A DNA stretch of 64,000 nucleotides from Paracidovorax oryzae ATCC 19882 (lineage in GTDB: Bacteria; Pseudomonadota; Gammaproteobacteria; Burkholderiales; Burkholderiaceae_C). Position 1 is the first letter of the stretch; the number at the start of each line of letters is the position of its first letter. The notes under the pieces are model-generated. The model did no database searches. It saw only the letters and a program-made list of their open reading frames with translations, and was not told where the DNA came from. Shown one piece after another: positions 44,442-51,943 of this stretch. The translations under genes and the position numbers were made by a program. The stretch is from positions 205,949-269,948 of the forward strand of contig NZ_JMKU01000006.1 in assembly GCF_000687165.1 (NCBI RefSeq). The letters are read 5' to 3'.

Positions 44442-46466
44442 GTGACGAGCAAACCAAGCTCGGCCAGCCTCCCGGCGCCCGTCAACCTGTCGCCGCCCGA
44501 CCTGGTCGTAAAGGCATGCTTCGACGGAATGCGTTTCGGCCTGCAACTCGCCCATGTGCCCGGGCTGAGCAAACCTCTGGAGCGGCATGGGGCATGGTGG
44601 AGCGCTGCGCGGCGCATGTGGCTGGTGCGGGCTACCGGGGCGGCCGACGTCGAGAGCATGCTCCTCGATGCCTACAGCGGGCAGCACGTTTCCTTCGACG
44701 CTCTTGCGGCTGCGCTGCGGGCCTCGGCCGCGGCGCCCGAGCCCGACTTCTACACCCAACTGCTCGACGTCCAAGTTTTCCCGCTCGCCAAGGGCGACGG
44801 AGGCCGCGGAAAGTGGGCTGTGAGCTTCGTCTATGACCCGCCGTGCGTGGCGGCGATGCGAGCGATGCGTGGCCTGTTTCACAAGCACGCCGCCGCTTGG
44901 CAAGTGCATTGCGATCCCGCTGAAATCCAGGAGCATCTGGTGCGGCATGCCGGCGTCAAGGCGGAGTTCGTGTTTGTTCATGAACAGGCCGTCGTGCTCG
45001 AGGAGCTCGCCACCGCAAGTGCTTCGTCTTCGCCCATCGTCGTCCCTGCGGCACCACCTCCCCAGCGAGGTGGCGGCGGGGGAGACGATTCTGCGGGCAC
45101 GGGGTTCTTCTCAACGGATGTGCAGCGATCCGGAGACCTGCCATTCGATGCGTCCGCCGTTGCTTCGCTAGTGGCCACAGGTGTTCTTAGGGACTACCAG
45201 GCGATCGGCGTTCAACACATGCTGCGATCCGCCGGCGCGTGCATGGGTGACGACATGGGCCTTGGGAAGAGCCGCCAGACGGTCGTGGCCAGCCGGCTTG
45301 CCGCCGGCAAGGGGAGGGTGCTGATCGTGTGCCCGGCGTCCCTGCGCCTCAACTGGGAGCGGGAGATCCGGATGGTCTACCCGGAGGCGACTGTGGGCAT
45401 GGTGGGCGAAGATCGCATCGCGACGCTGCAGGCGTGCGATTGGGTGATCGGCAACTACGAGCGCATGGGCGGCCTGGTGCGTGCGACCGAGCTCGCGTTC
45501 GAAGTGATGGCCGTGGATGAGGCCCACTACCTGAAGGAGTACCAGAGCGGCCGCACGCGCAATGTGTTTCTGCTGGCCGCGCGGATCCCTCGCTGCTACG
45601 TCGTCACTGGGACGCCGCTCTTGAACCGCGAGGTCGAGATGCACACGCTGCTGCGAATTACCGGGCATGCCCTGGGCCAGCTGCCGCTCGGCGATTTCCG
45701 GAAAGGTTTTGCTGGAACGGCTGAGAAGCGCGCCAAGCTCGCGGATGCCATCAAGGGGTGGATGATTCGGCGCAGCAAGGCGGTGCTCTCCGATCTGGGC
45801 AAGAAAGACCGCCAGCTCCGATATCTCTCGCCAGAAGGACTCGGCACTTACCGCGAGATCTATCGCGACATGAGCCTTCAGGCCATGCCGAAGATCGTGC
45901 AGCTGCGAAGGACGCTCGAATCGCTGAAGGTGCCCTTCCTGCTGGACACCGTGCAGTCGATGGGCGACGACGACAAGATCATCATATTCTGCGAGTACAT
46001 GTCCACCGTGGACGCCCTCAAGCAGGCGCTCGCTGGGCTCGGGATCGGATGTGTCTCGCTCGTCGGCGCTGATTCCGCGAAGAAGCGCCAGGCCGCCGTA
46101 GACGCTTTCCAGCAGGTTCCGTCGAACAAGGTCTTCATCGGCACTACGAGTGCTGCAGGCGTCGGCATCACGCTCACCGCGGCCAACCTGGTCGCGTTCG
46201 CCTCGATGCCATGGACTCCGGCCTTGATGCGCCAGGCCGAGGACCGGGCCTATCGGCTCGGGCAGTTGCGCGACGTCCTGGTCATCGTCCCGATCGTGCC
46301 CGGCACGATCGACGAGGGCGTACTGAAGCTCCAAGACGCGAAGCGAACCACGGAGGTGGAAGTGGTCGAAGCCGCGAAAGCGGCCCTACCAGACGCGCAG
46401 CAGCTGGAGCTTGTGGAACTGCCTGCCGCGGCGCGAGAAGAGCGTGCGGTGTTGGAGTTCGCGTGA
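44442..46466 (+). CDS. SNF2-family DNA helicase/translocase
   Basis: A 674-residue SF2 translocase if it starts at GTG 44442 (AGGGGG 4 bases upstream); GTG 44409 is also possible. Motifs are GDDMGLGKS (Walker A, near residue 270), DEAH (359-362), VVTGTPLLN (motif III), and a C-terminal helicase half ending MRQAEDRAYRLGQ (motif VI). The compact architecture and N-terminal region resemble SMARCAL1-like or phage/ICE SNF2 enzymes. It may remodel replication forks or protein-DNA complexes during element replication. It is followed by a promoter and leader for the next gene. Confidence 0.85.
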   Translation: MTSKPSSASLPAPVNLSPPDLVVKACFDGMRFGLQLAHVPGLSKPLERHGAWWSAARRMWLVRATGAADVESMLLDAYSGQHVSFDALAAALRASAAAPEPDFYTQLLDVQVFPLAKGDGGRGKWAVSFVYDPPCVAAMRAMRGLFHKHAAAWQVHCDPAEIQEHLVRHAGVKAEFVFVHEQAVVLEELATASASSSPIVVPAAPPPQRGGGGGDDSAGTGFFSTDVQRSGDLPFDASAVASLVATGVLRDYQAIGVQHMLRSAGACMGDDMGLGKSRQTVVASRLAAGKGRVLIVCPASLRLNWEREIRMVYPEATVGMVGEDRIATLQACDWVIGNYERMGGLVRATELAFEVMAVDEAHYLKEYQSGRTRNVFLLAARIPRCYVVTGTPLLNREVEMHTLLRITGHALGQLPLGDFRKGFAGTAEKRAKLADAIKGWMIRRSKAVLSDLGKKDRQLRYLSPEGLGTYREIYRDMSLQAMPKIVQLRRTLESLKVPFLLDTVQSMGDDDKIIIFCEYMSTVDALKQALAGLGIGCVSLVGADSAKKRQAAVDAFQQVPSNKVFIGTTSAAGVGITLTAANLVAFASMPWTPALMRQAEDRAYRLGQLRDVLVIVPIVPGTIDEGVLKLQDAKRTTEVEVVEAAKAALPDAQQLELVELPAAAREERAVLEFA

Positions 46467-46480
46467 TGCCTGCCTACAAT
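46452..46480 (+). promoter_or_regulatory. Sigma-70-like promoter of leader A
   Basis: TTGGAG (46452-46457) and TACAAT (46475-46480) are 17 bases apart. Transcription would start near 46487, immediately at the 5' end of leader A. The same layout recurs before leader B. Confidence 0.6.
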
Positions 46481-46484
46481 GGAC

Positions 46485-46635
46485 TCGTGACCGCTCGTTA
46501 GAGCACCACCACGCGACTGAGCCTTTGAAAGTCGTCGCCTCATGCCAATGGGGTAGGGCATTTTTTCATCCACCCAGCGGGACCAACGCAGTCCCGGTGG
46601 GGATGTCGTTGCCCGCGCCACAGAGGAGCAGCGAC
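46485..46635 (+). ncRNA. Structured 5' leader A (TGAGC-loop family)
   Basis: Successive hairpins are P0 GCTC-GTTA-GAGC (46493-46504); P1 GCGAC/GTCGT around the 13-base loop TGAGCCTTTGAAA (46513-46535); P1b ATGCC/GGCAT followed by six Ts (46542-46566); and P2 CGGGAC-CAACGCA-GTCCCG (46578-46596) within longer CATCCACC/GGTG..GGATG pairing. The RBS (GAGGAG) and ATG 46636 follow. Leader B has identical P1 and P2 cores, while leaders C and others differ with compensating changes. Confidence 0.75.
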
Positions 46636-46890
46636 ATGATCCAACGAACCATCGATGAGAAGAAGGCCCGTTTCTTCGCGATCGCGAAGGAACTGGGCTA
46701 TCGACCTCACGACATCGCCGGAGCAATGGTCCGGCGTTACGAGCAGACCTCTTATGGCCGGCATCACACCTGCTTTACCGCGAGCGTGGTGACCGGGGTG
46801 CCAGAAACGCGCATCCAGGAGGTCGATTACGCCGTGGAAAATCGCATTGAGCGATTACACGGTGCCGCTGCAGTCCACGGGCATGTCTAG
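46636..46890 (+). CDS. Small hypothetical ICE protein under leader A
   Basis: An 84-residue protein (MIQRTIDEKKARFFAIAKELGY start) with a helical, slightly basic composition and a segment TGVPETRIQEVDYAVENRIERLHG. GAGGAG lies 10 bases before the ATG. It has its own candidate promoter and a structured leader. No family is recognised. Confidence 0.55.
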   Translation: MIQRTIDEKKARFFAIAKELGYRPHDIAGAMVRRYEQTSYGRHHTCFTASVVTGVPETRIQEVDYAVENRIERLHGAAAVHGHV

Positions 46891-46980
46891 GTCTGCAGCA
46901 TAAAAAGAAGGATGGCCACCGGTTCAGGCATTGCCGGTCGGTGGACCATTTCAGGTGCGCCAAGCAGGTGCGAGCTGTAC

Positions 46981-47009
46981 TTGGAAACTCCAACCGGGGT
47001 CAATAGAAT
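46981..47009 (+). promoter_or_regulatory. Sigma-70-like promoter of leader B
   Basis: TTGGAA (46981-46986) and TAGAAT (47004-47009) are 17 bases apart; transcription would begin near 47016, just before P0 of leader B. It matches the promoter layout of leader A. Confidence 0.65.
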
Positions 47010-47015
47010 CGCTGC

Positions 47016-47172
47016 GTGACCGCTCATCATGAGCAACCTCGAAGCGACTGAGCCTTTGAAAGTCGTGCCCCTCGTACACACGAGGGCAAGGTAGTTCTTT
47101 TCCATCAACCCTACGGGACCAACGCAGTCCCGGGAGGGCCGTCGTTGCCCGTTTTTACACAGGAGCAACGTC
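47016..47172 (+). ncRNA. Structured 5' leader B (TGAGC-loop family)
   Basis: P0 is GCTC-ATCAT-GAGC (47022-47034); P1 is GCGAC/GTCGT with loop TGAGCCTTTGAAA (47044-47066); P1b is CCCTCGT/ACGAGGG (47069-47086), followed by a T-rich segment; P2 is CGGGAC-CAACGCA-GTCCCG (47114-47132) enclosed by CCCT/AGGG. P1b is completely different in sequence from that in leader A but still pairs, so the structure, not the sequence, is kept. Confidence 0.75.
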
Positions 47173-47601
47173 ATGTCCCAAACCACCAAGGCCGGTTCAA
47201 ACGGTCCATCGTTCGCAAGCGCACGCCAGGTCGAAGCCAAGCATTTGGCGGACATGCTGACCAGGCTGGACGACCCCGTCGTAGCAGAGCTCTTCATCGC
47301 AGTCGTGGACGACAGTCCCGAACTGCGCCAAGAGTACCTGGGAGCGTGCCTGAAGGCCGCTGAAACCGTACGTCGGCAGCAGATGCGCTTCGAGCGAGCT
47401 CGCGCCGCGGGGCGGGCGTATGCCCGGGCCCGCGGGCAAATCTCGTTCGTAGCGCGTGCTCTCCTGATCGCAGCGCGGTACGTCGCGGCAGCGATTCGCC
47501 GTGCCCGCGTCGAGCGCCATCACACCGCGAGCCCGGCCCGTGCCGAGGCCGCCAACGTGGTAGCGCTTTCCTCTGTGCGTCGCACTGCTGCAGGCAAGTA
47601 G
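47173..47601 (+). CDS. Hypothetical ICE protein under leader B
   Basis: A 142-residue, Ala/Arg-rich helical protein (MSQTTKAGSNGPSFASARQVE start) with a basic C-terminal half (IAARYVAAAIRRARVERHH). AGGAG lies 8 bases before the ATG. No domain is recognised. Followed by an intrinsic terminator at 47624-47659. Confidence 0.55.
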   Translation: MSQTTKAGSNGPSFASARQVEAKHLADMLTRLDDPVVAELFIAVVDDSPELRQEYLGACLKAAETVRRQQMRFERARAAGRAYARARGQISFVARALLIAARYVAAAIRRARVERHHTASPARAEAANVVALSSVRRTAAGK

Positions 47602-47623
47602 CAGCTGCATCCGCATCGTCCGA

Positions 47624-47659
47624 ACCCATCTCCAGGCAGTGCCCGGAGGTGGGTTTTTT
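47624..47659 (+). terminator. Intrinsic terminator between two ICE genes, ahead of the next RBS
   Basis: ACCCATCTCC (47624-47633) pairs with GGAGGTGGGT (47645-47654), one G-U pair, followed by six Ts. It ends only 22 bases before the ATG at 47682, so it may act as an attenuator for the downstream gene as well as a terminator for the upstream one. Confidence 0.8.
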
Positions 47660-47681
47660 CTTTATGAGAGAGGAGAGAACC

Positions 47682-48278
47682 ATGTTCAACGAGAAGGAAC
47701 TCGCTGCGCGGTCACTGGGTACGAGTCGCGACATGGCAGCGCATGTCGCCCGGTTCAGGCGGCTCGCCACGGGGATCCGCAACATCCAACCAGGCCTGCT
47801 CGATCTCACCGGCGACGACAGGACGGCACTGGCCGAAGCTGTGGCAGTGCTGGACCGGGCAGCGAGCGTCTGCGGTAAGGCAGCAAAGCTCAAGGCGTTG
47901 GGCGAGAAGCAGCATGAAAAGCGCGTGGCCGATGCGCGGGAGTTGGTGCTGGCCAGCAACTTCGCGAAGCTGCGGGCCGTGGACGACGTCGTAGCCTTCG
48001 TAGCCACGCAAGCGTCCTACCAGATCACGCAGAGTCCTCGCATCGACAACGTGTACGCCGCTCGCTACTTCGTCAGGGACCTGTTCGGGATCTGCCTGAC
48101 CACGAGCCTCGCTTCGGAGATCGCGCGCCAGCCTGCTCCGCTGCACGTCACACTGGAGCTCCGCTGGGCGGAGTTTCTATGTGAAGCGCCAGCGCTCAAG
48201 GATCGGTACGCCGTCACCATCAGCGATCTGCTCCGCTTCCTGGCGAGCGATCCAGGGGCATCTGTCAACCGCGTTTGA
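47682..48278 (+). CDS. Hypothetical ICE protein
   Basis: A 198-residue, largely helical soluble protein (MFNEKELAARSLGTSRDMAAHV start). GAGAGGAGAG precedes the ATG at 47682; an upstream in-frame start at 47649 lies within the terminator and is rejected. No family recognised. It lies between leader-controlled genes but has a terminator, not a TGAGC-loop leader, in front of it. Confidence 0.55.
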   Translation: MFNEKELAARSLGTSRDMAAHVARFRRLATGIRNIQPGLLDLTGDDRTALAEAVAVLDRAASVCGKAAKLKALGEKQHEKRVADARELVLASNFAKLRAVDDVVAFVATQASYQITQSPRIDNVYAARYFVRDLFGICLTTSLASEIARQPAPLHVTLELRWAEFLCEAPALKDRYAVTISDLLRFLASDPGASVNRV

Positions 48279-48310
48279 CGGCACGAGGATCAAAGCGCTA
48301 GTCTTGCAAC

Positions 48311-48505
48311 CGTGAACCGCCCAACAGGGCACCACGCAGCGGCTGAGCTCTTGGAAGCCGCACACATGACGCCCTCCCGGGCACCATGCAGAGCACCTGT
48401 CTTTCGTAACCCGGATGGGGACACAGCCGCCCCATCCGAGCCTTACGGCCCGGTTGTGTGCGTCTGCGCTCCTCGTCCATTCTTTTGGAACTTTGGAGCA
48501 ACACC
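48311..48505 (+). ncRNA. Structured 5' leader C (TGAGC-loop family)
   Basis: P0 is GCCC-AACA-GGGC (48319-48330), covarying with GCTC/GAGC in A and B. P1 is GCGGC/GCCGC (48339-48361) with loop TGAGCTCTTGGAA, covarying with GCGAC/GTCGT. P2 is a perfect 9-bp stem CGGATGGGG/CCCCATCCG (48412-48438). A TTGACG -35-like hexamer lies at 48275-48280. The leader ends at an RBS (TTTGGAG) and ATG 48506. Confidence 0.75.
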
Positions 48506-49237
48506 ATGCAAACTGCACAACAGCAACCCCGTGAGTTTTTCAACCTGCACACCAGCGGTATCGGTTACCTCAACCGTATTCGCTGGGTGGAAACCAAAGG
48601 TCGTGGACGTAAGGCGGAATCGTTCCTCGCGTGCAGTATTTCTGCATTGCGTGGCTCTTCGGATGCTGCCGACTACACGTATTTCGATCTTCGGGTCAGC
48701 GGTGAGGAAGCGATTGGATTGATCGACGGTCTCCAGCAAGAAGTGCACGATCGCTGCAAGGTGCTCGTGAGCTTCAAGATCGGCGACATCTATCCGCATC
48801 TTTACGAGCGTGACGTGCGTGACCAGCAGTCCGGCCGCCCTACCGGGCGGAAGGAAATGGCCACGCTGATCAAGGGCCGGCTCATCCTGATCAACTCCAT
48901 TTCGGTGGACGGCGAGAAGGTGTACAGCAGGCCTTCTGAAGAAAGCGCGGGACATGAAGGTGAACAGTCGCAGGGCGGCGATCACCCCATGGACAGCGAC
49001 GCTCCCGACTCCACGCAATTCGTGCGCTCCGCGCGCGAAGAGATGGACCAGGAAGCGCCTCCCCCGCGTCGTTCGGTCGCACCGCAACCGCGGGCGATCG
49101 TGACGCCGATGCCGCAGCGCCGCGCAGCAGCACCGCAACCGCGGGCTGAAGCACCGGCGCCGCAACGTCGGCAGCCTCTTCGCTCCATCGCGGGCAGGCA
49201 ACCACGTGCTGAGCACCGCGAACCCGCGGAAGCCTGA
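48506..49237 (+). CDS. DUF3577/STY4534-family ICE replication protein
   Basis: A 243-residue protein. Residues 8-130 match DUF3577: FFNLHTSGIGYLNRIRWVETKGRG, ESFLACSISALRG, YFDLRVSGEEAIGLIDGL and LIKGRLILINSISVDGEKVY. The C-terminal half is a low-complexity Pro/Arg/Gln-rich tail with repeated PQPRA-type units. Proteins of this family accompany replication/stability genes in SPI-7-type elements. It is preceded by leader C. Confidence 0.82.
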   Translation: MQTAQQQPREFFNLHTSGIGYLNRIRWVETKGRGRKAESFLACSISALRGSSDAADYTYFDLRVSGEEAIGLIDGLQQEVHDRCKVLVSFKIGDIYPHLYERDVRDQQSGRPTGRKEMATLIKGRLILINSISVDGEKVYSRPSEESAGHEGEQSQGGDHPMDSDAPDSTQFVRSAREEMDQEAPPPRRSVAPQPRAIVTPMPQRRAAAPQPRAEAPAPQRRQPLRSIAGRQPRAEHREPAEA

Positions 49238-49248
49238 GCACTGATGTG

Positions 49249-49305
49249 AGAACCCCGGACCGCTTGCGGTCCCGGGGGTATCATCAAATCCAAAGGAGAG
49301 ATTTC
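49249..49305 (+). promoter_or_regulatory. Leader D with AACCC-type hairpin
   Basis: CCCCGGACCGC (49253-49263) pairs with GCGGTCC-C-GGGG (49266-49277, one bulged C), starting at AACCCC, then AAAGGAGAG and ATG 49306. It belongs to the same hairpin class as P2 of the longer leaders but lacks P0/P1. Confidence 0.6.
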
Positions 49306-49548
49306 ATGTCGCTAGATTCAACCCTGGCGGGCTGGGTCGATGGTGCGCCTCCTACTCGGGACGACGGTGGCCTGGCCATCGTGGTGCTGAAGTCAGGCGT
49401 ACGCATCGACGGCCAGGATCCTGGTGGTCTGCCCGTCATCGTCTCGCGCTGGAGCGAGAAGCTGAAGACCACGGCCGGCGCTCACCGCCTGTCGTACGAC
49501 GACGTCTTCCGACACATCGACATCGCAGCCGGGGAAAGTCCGGCGTGA
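49306..49548 (+). CDS. Small hypothetical ICE protein
   Basis: An 80-residue soluble protein (MSLDSTLAGWVDGAPPTRDDGG start) with beta-rich middle (LAIVVLKSGVRIDGQDPGGLPVIVSRWSEKL). AAAGGAGAG precedes the ATG. No family recognised. Confidence 0.5.
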   Translation: MSLDSTLAGWVDGAPPTRDDGGLAIVVLKSGVRIDGQDPGGLPVIVSRWSEKLKTTAGAHRLSYDDVFRHIDIAAGESPA

Positions 49549-49680
49549 TTGAGACGACGCGAGCAGAGCAAGTTGTCACGGCTGCCTTCTCGCTTCGTTC
49601 CACTGCCGAGAGGCGTTTCCCCCGACCTTTTGCGCTATGCTCACGGCTCCAAGTGTTTGCCGGTGTCACACAAGCCGGCG

Positions 49681-49935
49681 GCCAGTTTTCTGGCGCGGCA
49701 CGTGAGCCTCTGAGACGCGCACGCCCTTCGGGCTGAGGCATATTTTGTAGACCAATCCCCTCCCTCGTTGACGCACACCTCGATAGGGTAGGTCGGATTT
49801 CCGGCGGCCTGGAAAACCTCCGGCGACTTCAAACCAACACCCCTTGCGCGTTCGCGTGCACGGGGTGTTTTTCATTCATCACCTGCGGGGCCGCGCCTCG
49901 CACGGCGAGTGCCCCCGTTGCGAGGAGCACTACCC
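49681..49935 (+). ncRNA. Structured 5' leader E (TGAGC-loop family) containing an intrinsic terminator
   Basis: P0 is GCCAG-TTTT-CTGGC (49681-49694); P1 GCACG/CGCGC, one A-C mismatch, encloses the 13-base loop TGAGCCTCTGAGA (49698-49720); P1b GCCC-TTC-GGGC (49723-49733) is followed by ATATTTTG. Further on CACCCC/GGGGTG with five Ts (49838-49872) is an intrinsic terminator, and a CTCGC/GCGAG hairpin within CGGGGC/GCCCCCG precedes the RBS. No gene is seen between 49549 and 49935. A TATGCT -10-like hexamer lies at 49636-49641. Confidence 0.65.
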
Positions 49936-50574
49936 ATGATCAAGTTGTCCGGCGTGACCTTGAGAGTCAAAAAAATGACCGGCCGCAACGGCGACTTTTG
50001 TGTCGCCGACCTGCAATCGGACATCGGCGAATTCAAGGTCAAGGACGCGCTGCTCGATCAGTTTGACGACGGCGAATACACCGGCACGGCGTGGATCAAC
50101 GAGATCTACCTGGCCCAGTACATATCCTTCGGCAAGGGCGTGACGGAGATCCGCGCCAGGTTGCACGATCTGCAACTGGACGGAGCACGGGAACGCCCAC
50201 GCGACACTGAACCACAAGAACCGGATCCTGCGGACGAGTTGGTGGCCCAGGCAGCGCCAGCTGCGGCGCACGTCGCATCGCCTTCACCCGCACCGGCCTC
50301 GAGTCGGCTGAGCAAGCTCCGCGACCGTCTCTCGGCAGTGGGGAAGAAAGCCTCTACACCGGCACCCGAGCCCACCGAGGGTCGCGACGACGGCCGCGAA
50401 CGCGAGATGGAGGCCTTGTTCGGCGAGTTGTGGGCAAGCATCAAAGCGCGAGAGCCGGTCAAGCTCGACCCCACCGTTGAACGCTCGGTCATACGCGCCC
50501 AATCCGCGGCCATTCGCCAACTGGGCTACTACATGGATCCCATCAAGCAGATGTTCGTGCCGGACACGGTGTGA
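49936..50574 (+). CDS. DUF3275-family ICE protein
   Basis: A 212-residue protein. The N-terminal 80 residues (MIKLSGVTLRVKKMTGRNGDF, then EFKVKDALLDQFDDGEYTGTAWINEIYLAQYISFGKGVTEIRARLHDLQLD) match DUF3275, a family found almost only in ICEs. A Pro/Ala-rich linker leads to a helical C-terminal segment (ERSVIRAQSAAIRQLGYYMDP). CGAGGAG precedes the ATG. It is expressed behind leader E. Confidence 0.78.
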   Translation: MIKLSGVTLRVKKMTGRNGDFCVADLQSDIGEFKVKDALLDQFDDGEYTGTAWINEIYLAQYISFGKGVTEIRARLHDLQLDGARERPRDTEPQEPDPADELVAQAAPAAAHVASPSPAPASSRLSKLRDRLSAVGKKASTPAPEPTEGRDDGREREMEALFGELWASIKAREPVKLDPTVERSVIRAQSAAIRQLGYYMDPIKQMFVPDTV

Positions 50575-51064
50575 CGACGAGAACCAGCCCGCCAGCAGCG
50601 GGCTGTCCATTGCGCCCGCGCGGGCGCACCGGACAGCGCGCAGCGCGCAGCGATGCGTACGGCGGCATGAGAACTAGGGTGGCTGCGACCCGGTGCGCAG
50701 CGGCTTTGCGATGAGGCGGAACACGGCAAGAGCGAAGCCGACCCGACCCACGCGCCTTTCCTTGGCCATCTGAGCTCCTTGCGATGGCTGGCCTGCTCAA
50801 TGCGGCCGGGAGCACGGTGAAAAGGGAGCCCGATGGGTTCCCAGAGAGACTGCCGACGGCAGCGGTTTCTCTGGGAAACCATCTGACCATTTAGGAATGG
50901 TTTCGAGCACATTGAGCCCTGCAAATGTGCATAGCGGTCTTCCGCTAGGGCATGACCTTTTCAACCGTGTACGTCGTGCAGCGCCTTGCGTGCAGCGCGC
51001 TTTTGTAACCCTCGGGGACCTCGTTCCTCAGGGGACGGTGGCCTCCGAAACCTTGGAGACCACC
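50575..51064 (+). ncRNA. Tandem structured leaders P and F (two TGAGC-loop copies)
   Basis: No gene is seen in these 490 bases. Copy P has CAGCCCGC/GCGGGCTG near 50587-50607 and P1 GCCATC-TGAGCTCCTTGC-GATGGC (50765-50788). Copy F starts with GGGAGCCC/GGGTTCCC (50824-50842), whose right arm is also the left arm of the longer GGTTCCCAGAG/CTCTGGGAAACC stem (50836-50880). Then follow P0 ACCATT-TAGG-AATGGT (50886-50901), P1 GCACAT-TGAGCCCTGCAA-ATGTGC (50907-50930), P1b TAGCGG/CCGCTA (50932-50947) with CTTTTC, and a weak AACCC-type hairpin before ATG 51065. Confidence 0.68.
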
Positions 51065-51349
51065 ATGAGCTCACCGCACCCGTCGACGGACTGGAGCACA
51101 GAGCAGCGAGCCAGCGTGCACGCTGCATTCAACGACTGGATCCTCATCTGCACGGAAGAGGACTACCAGAAGGTCAGCGACCTTTATGAGCGAGTCGCTT
51201 CGGGCGAGATCGGATCGATGGTCAAGCTGATTCAGGCGTGCTATGCGCGCTCGGATCTGCTGGCGGATCTGCCGGACAGCCTGTTGCAACAACTGATAGC
51301 GCGGAATTTGCCGCCGCCTTCCTTCGACGCGAAAGCTGCCGAAGGATAG
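51065..51349 (+). CDS. Small hypothetical ICE protein under tandem leaders P/F
   Basis: A 94-residue acidic, helical protein (MSSPHPSTDWSTEQRASVHAAF start; DSLLQQLIARNLPPPSF near the end). TTGGAG lies 7 bases before the ATG. No family recognised. It has the longest non-coding leader region in the window. Confidence 0.55.
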   Translation: MSSPHPSTDWSTEQRASVHAAFNDWILICTEEDYQKVSDLYERVASGEIGSMVKLIQACYARSDLLADLPDSLLQQLIARNLPPPSFDAKAAEG

Positions 51350-51480
51350 GCAGCGCATCCCGCGCGTCGAGCTCTTCGAGGAGATGGACCATGTCCGGAT
51401 CCTCTTGGGGCATGCCTTCAATCACCCTGAATGTGCTTCGCTGATCGGTCATCCGAAAAGTGTCGCACGAATCCTTACCT

Positions 51481-51547
51481 CAACCCGGATGGGCCGTGTC
51501 CCATCAGGGGCGCGCTTGTCCACTTTTTTCACCTTTGGAGAAATCTC
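51481..51547 (+). promoter_or_regulatory. Leader G with AACCC-type hairpin
   Basis: CAACCC opens a stem in which outer CCC/GGG (51484-51486 with 51507-51509) encloses GATGGG/CCCATC (51488-51493 with 51500-51505). A T-run (CACTTTTTTCACC) and TTTGGAG follow before ATG 51548. The 131 bases upstream (51350-51480) show no convincing TGAGC-loop copy. Confidence 0.55.
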
Positions 51548-51856
51548 ATGCGCGCACAAGCAATGGAATCGATGGAAGTGGCACAGCAGCAATCCGCCTT
51601 CCTCTGGAACGATCTGATGACTCAATCTCAAGCACTGGCAACGACGGAAGTGACGCAGCAGCAATTCGGCCTGATGGCTGAGCAGTACGGCGAGCGCTTT
51701 CCGCTCGAAGTCTGCCGTTCGCAGGCAGGTTTCTACCTGGGCACGTATTCCGACAGCGGCCCGTTCACGCGGGAGTCGGTTGAATACTGGCGCAAGAGGG
51801 AACAAGCCGAGAAGGCCCTGGCGACCGGCAACTGGACGCAACGCTACGACATGTGA
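51548..51856 (+). CDS. Small hypothetical ICE protein
   Basis: A 102-residue protein (MRAQAMESMEVAQQQSAFLWND start) with two Gln/Ala-rich helical stretches and a C-terminal EYWRKREQAEKALATGNWTQRY. TTTGGAG precedes the ATG; a longer frame begins at 51431 within the leader. No family recognised. A strong terminator follows at 51894. Confidence 0.5.
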   Translation: MRAQAMESMEVAQQQSAFLWNDLMTQSQALATTEVTQQQFGLMAEQYGERFPLEVCRSQAGFYLGTYSDSGPFTRESVEYWRKREQAEKALATGNWTQRYDM

Positions 51857-51893
51857 AACCCTCGCGACGCTTCGGCGTCGCCCCTTTCAAACA

Positions 51894-51930
51894 AGCCAGT
51901 CCCGAGTTCTCTCGGGCTGGCTTTTCTCTT
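51894..51930 (+). terminator. Strong intrinsic terminator ahead of the methylase gene
   Basis: AGCCAG-T-CCCGAG (51894-51906) pairs with CTCGGGCTGGCT (51911-51922), leaving one bulged T, with a TTCT loop and a TTTCTCTTT tail. It ends 13 bases before the methylase ATG at 51944, so readthrough or attenuation must be invoked for that gene unless it has a promoter hidden in the same interval. Confidence 0.82.
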
Positions 51931-51943
51931 TCATGGACAAGAC

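Noticed and set aside
49545..49736. 63-codon frame overlapping the stop of the gene at 49306-49548
   Set aside because: It runs through P0 and P1 of leader E and has no family or codon signal.
51350..51452. TGAGC-loop copy in front of the gene at 51548 (CGAGCTCTTCGAG)
   Set aside because: The loop is similar but no flanking stem pairs, so it is not counted among the eight copies.
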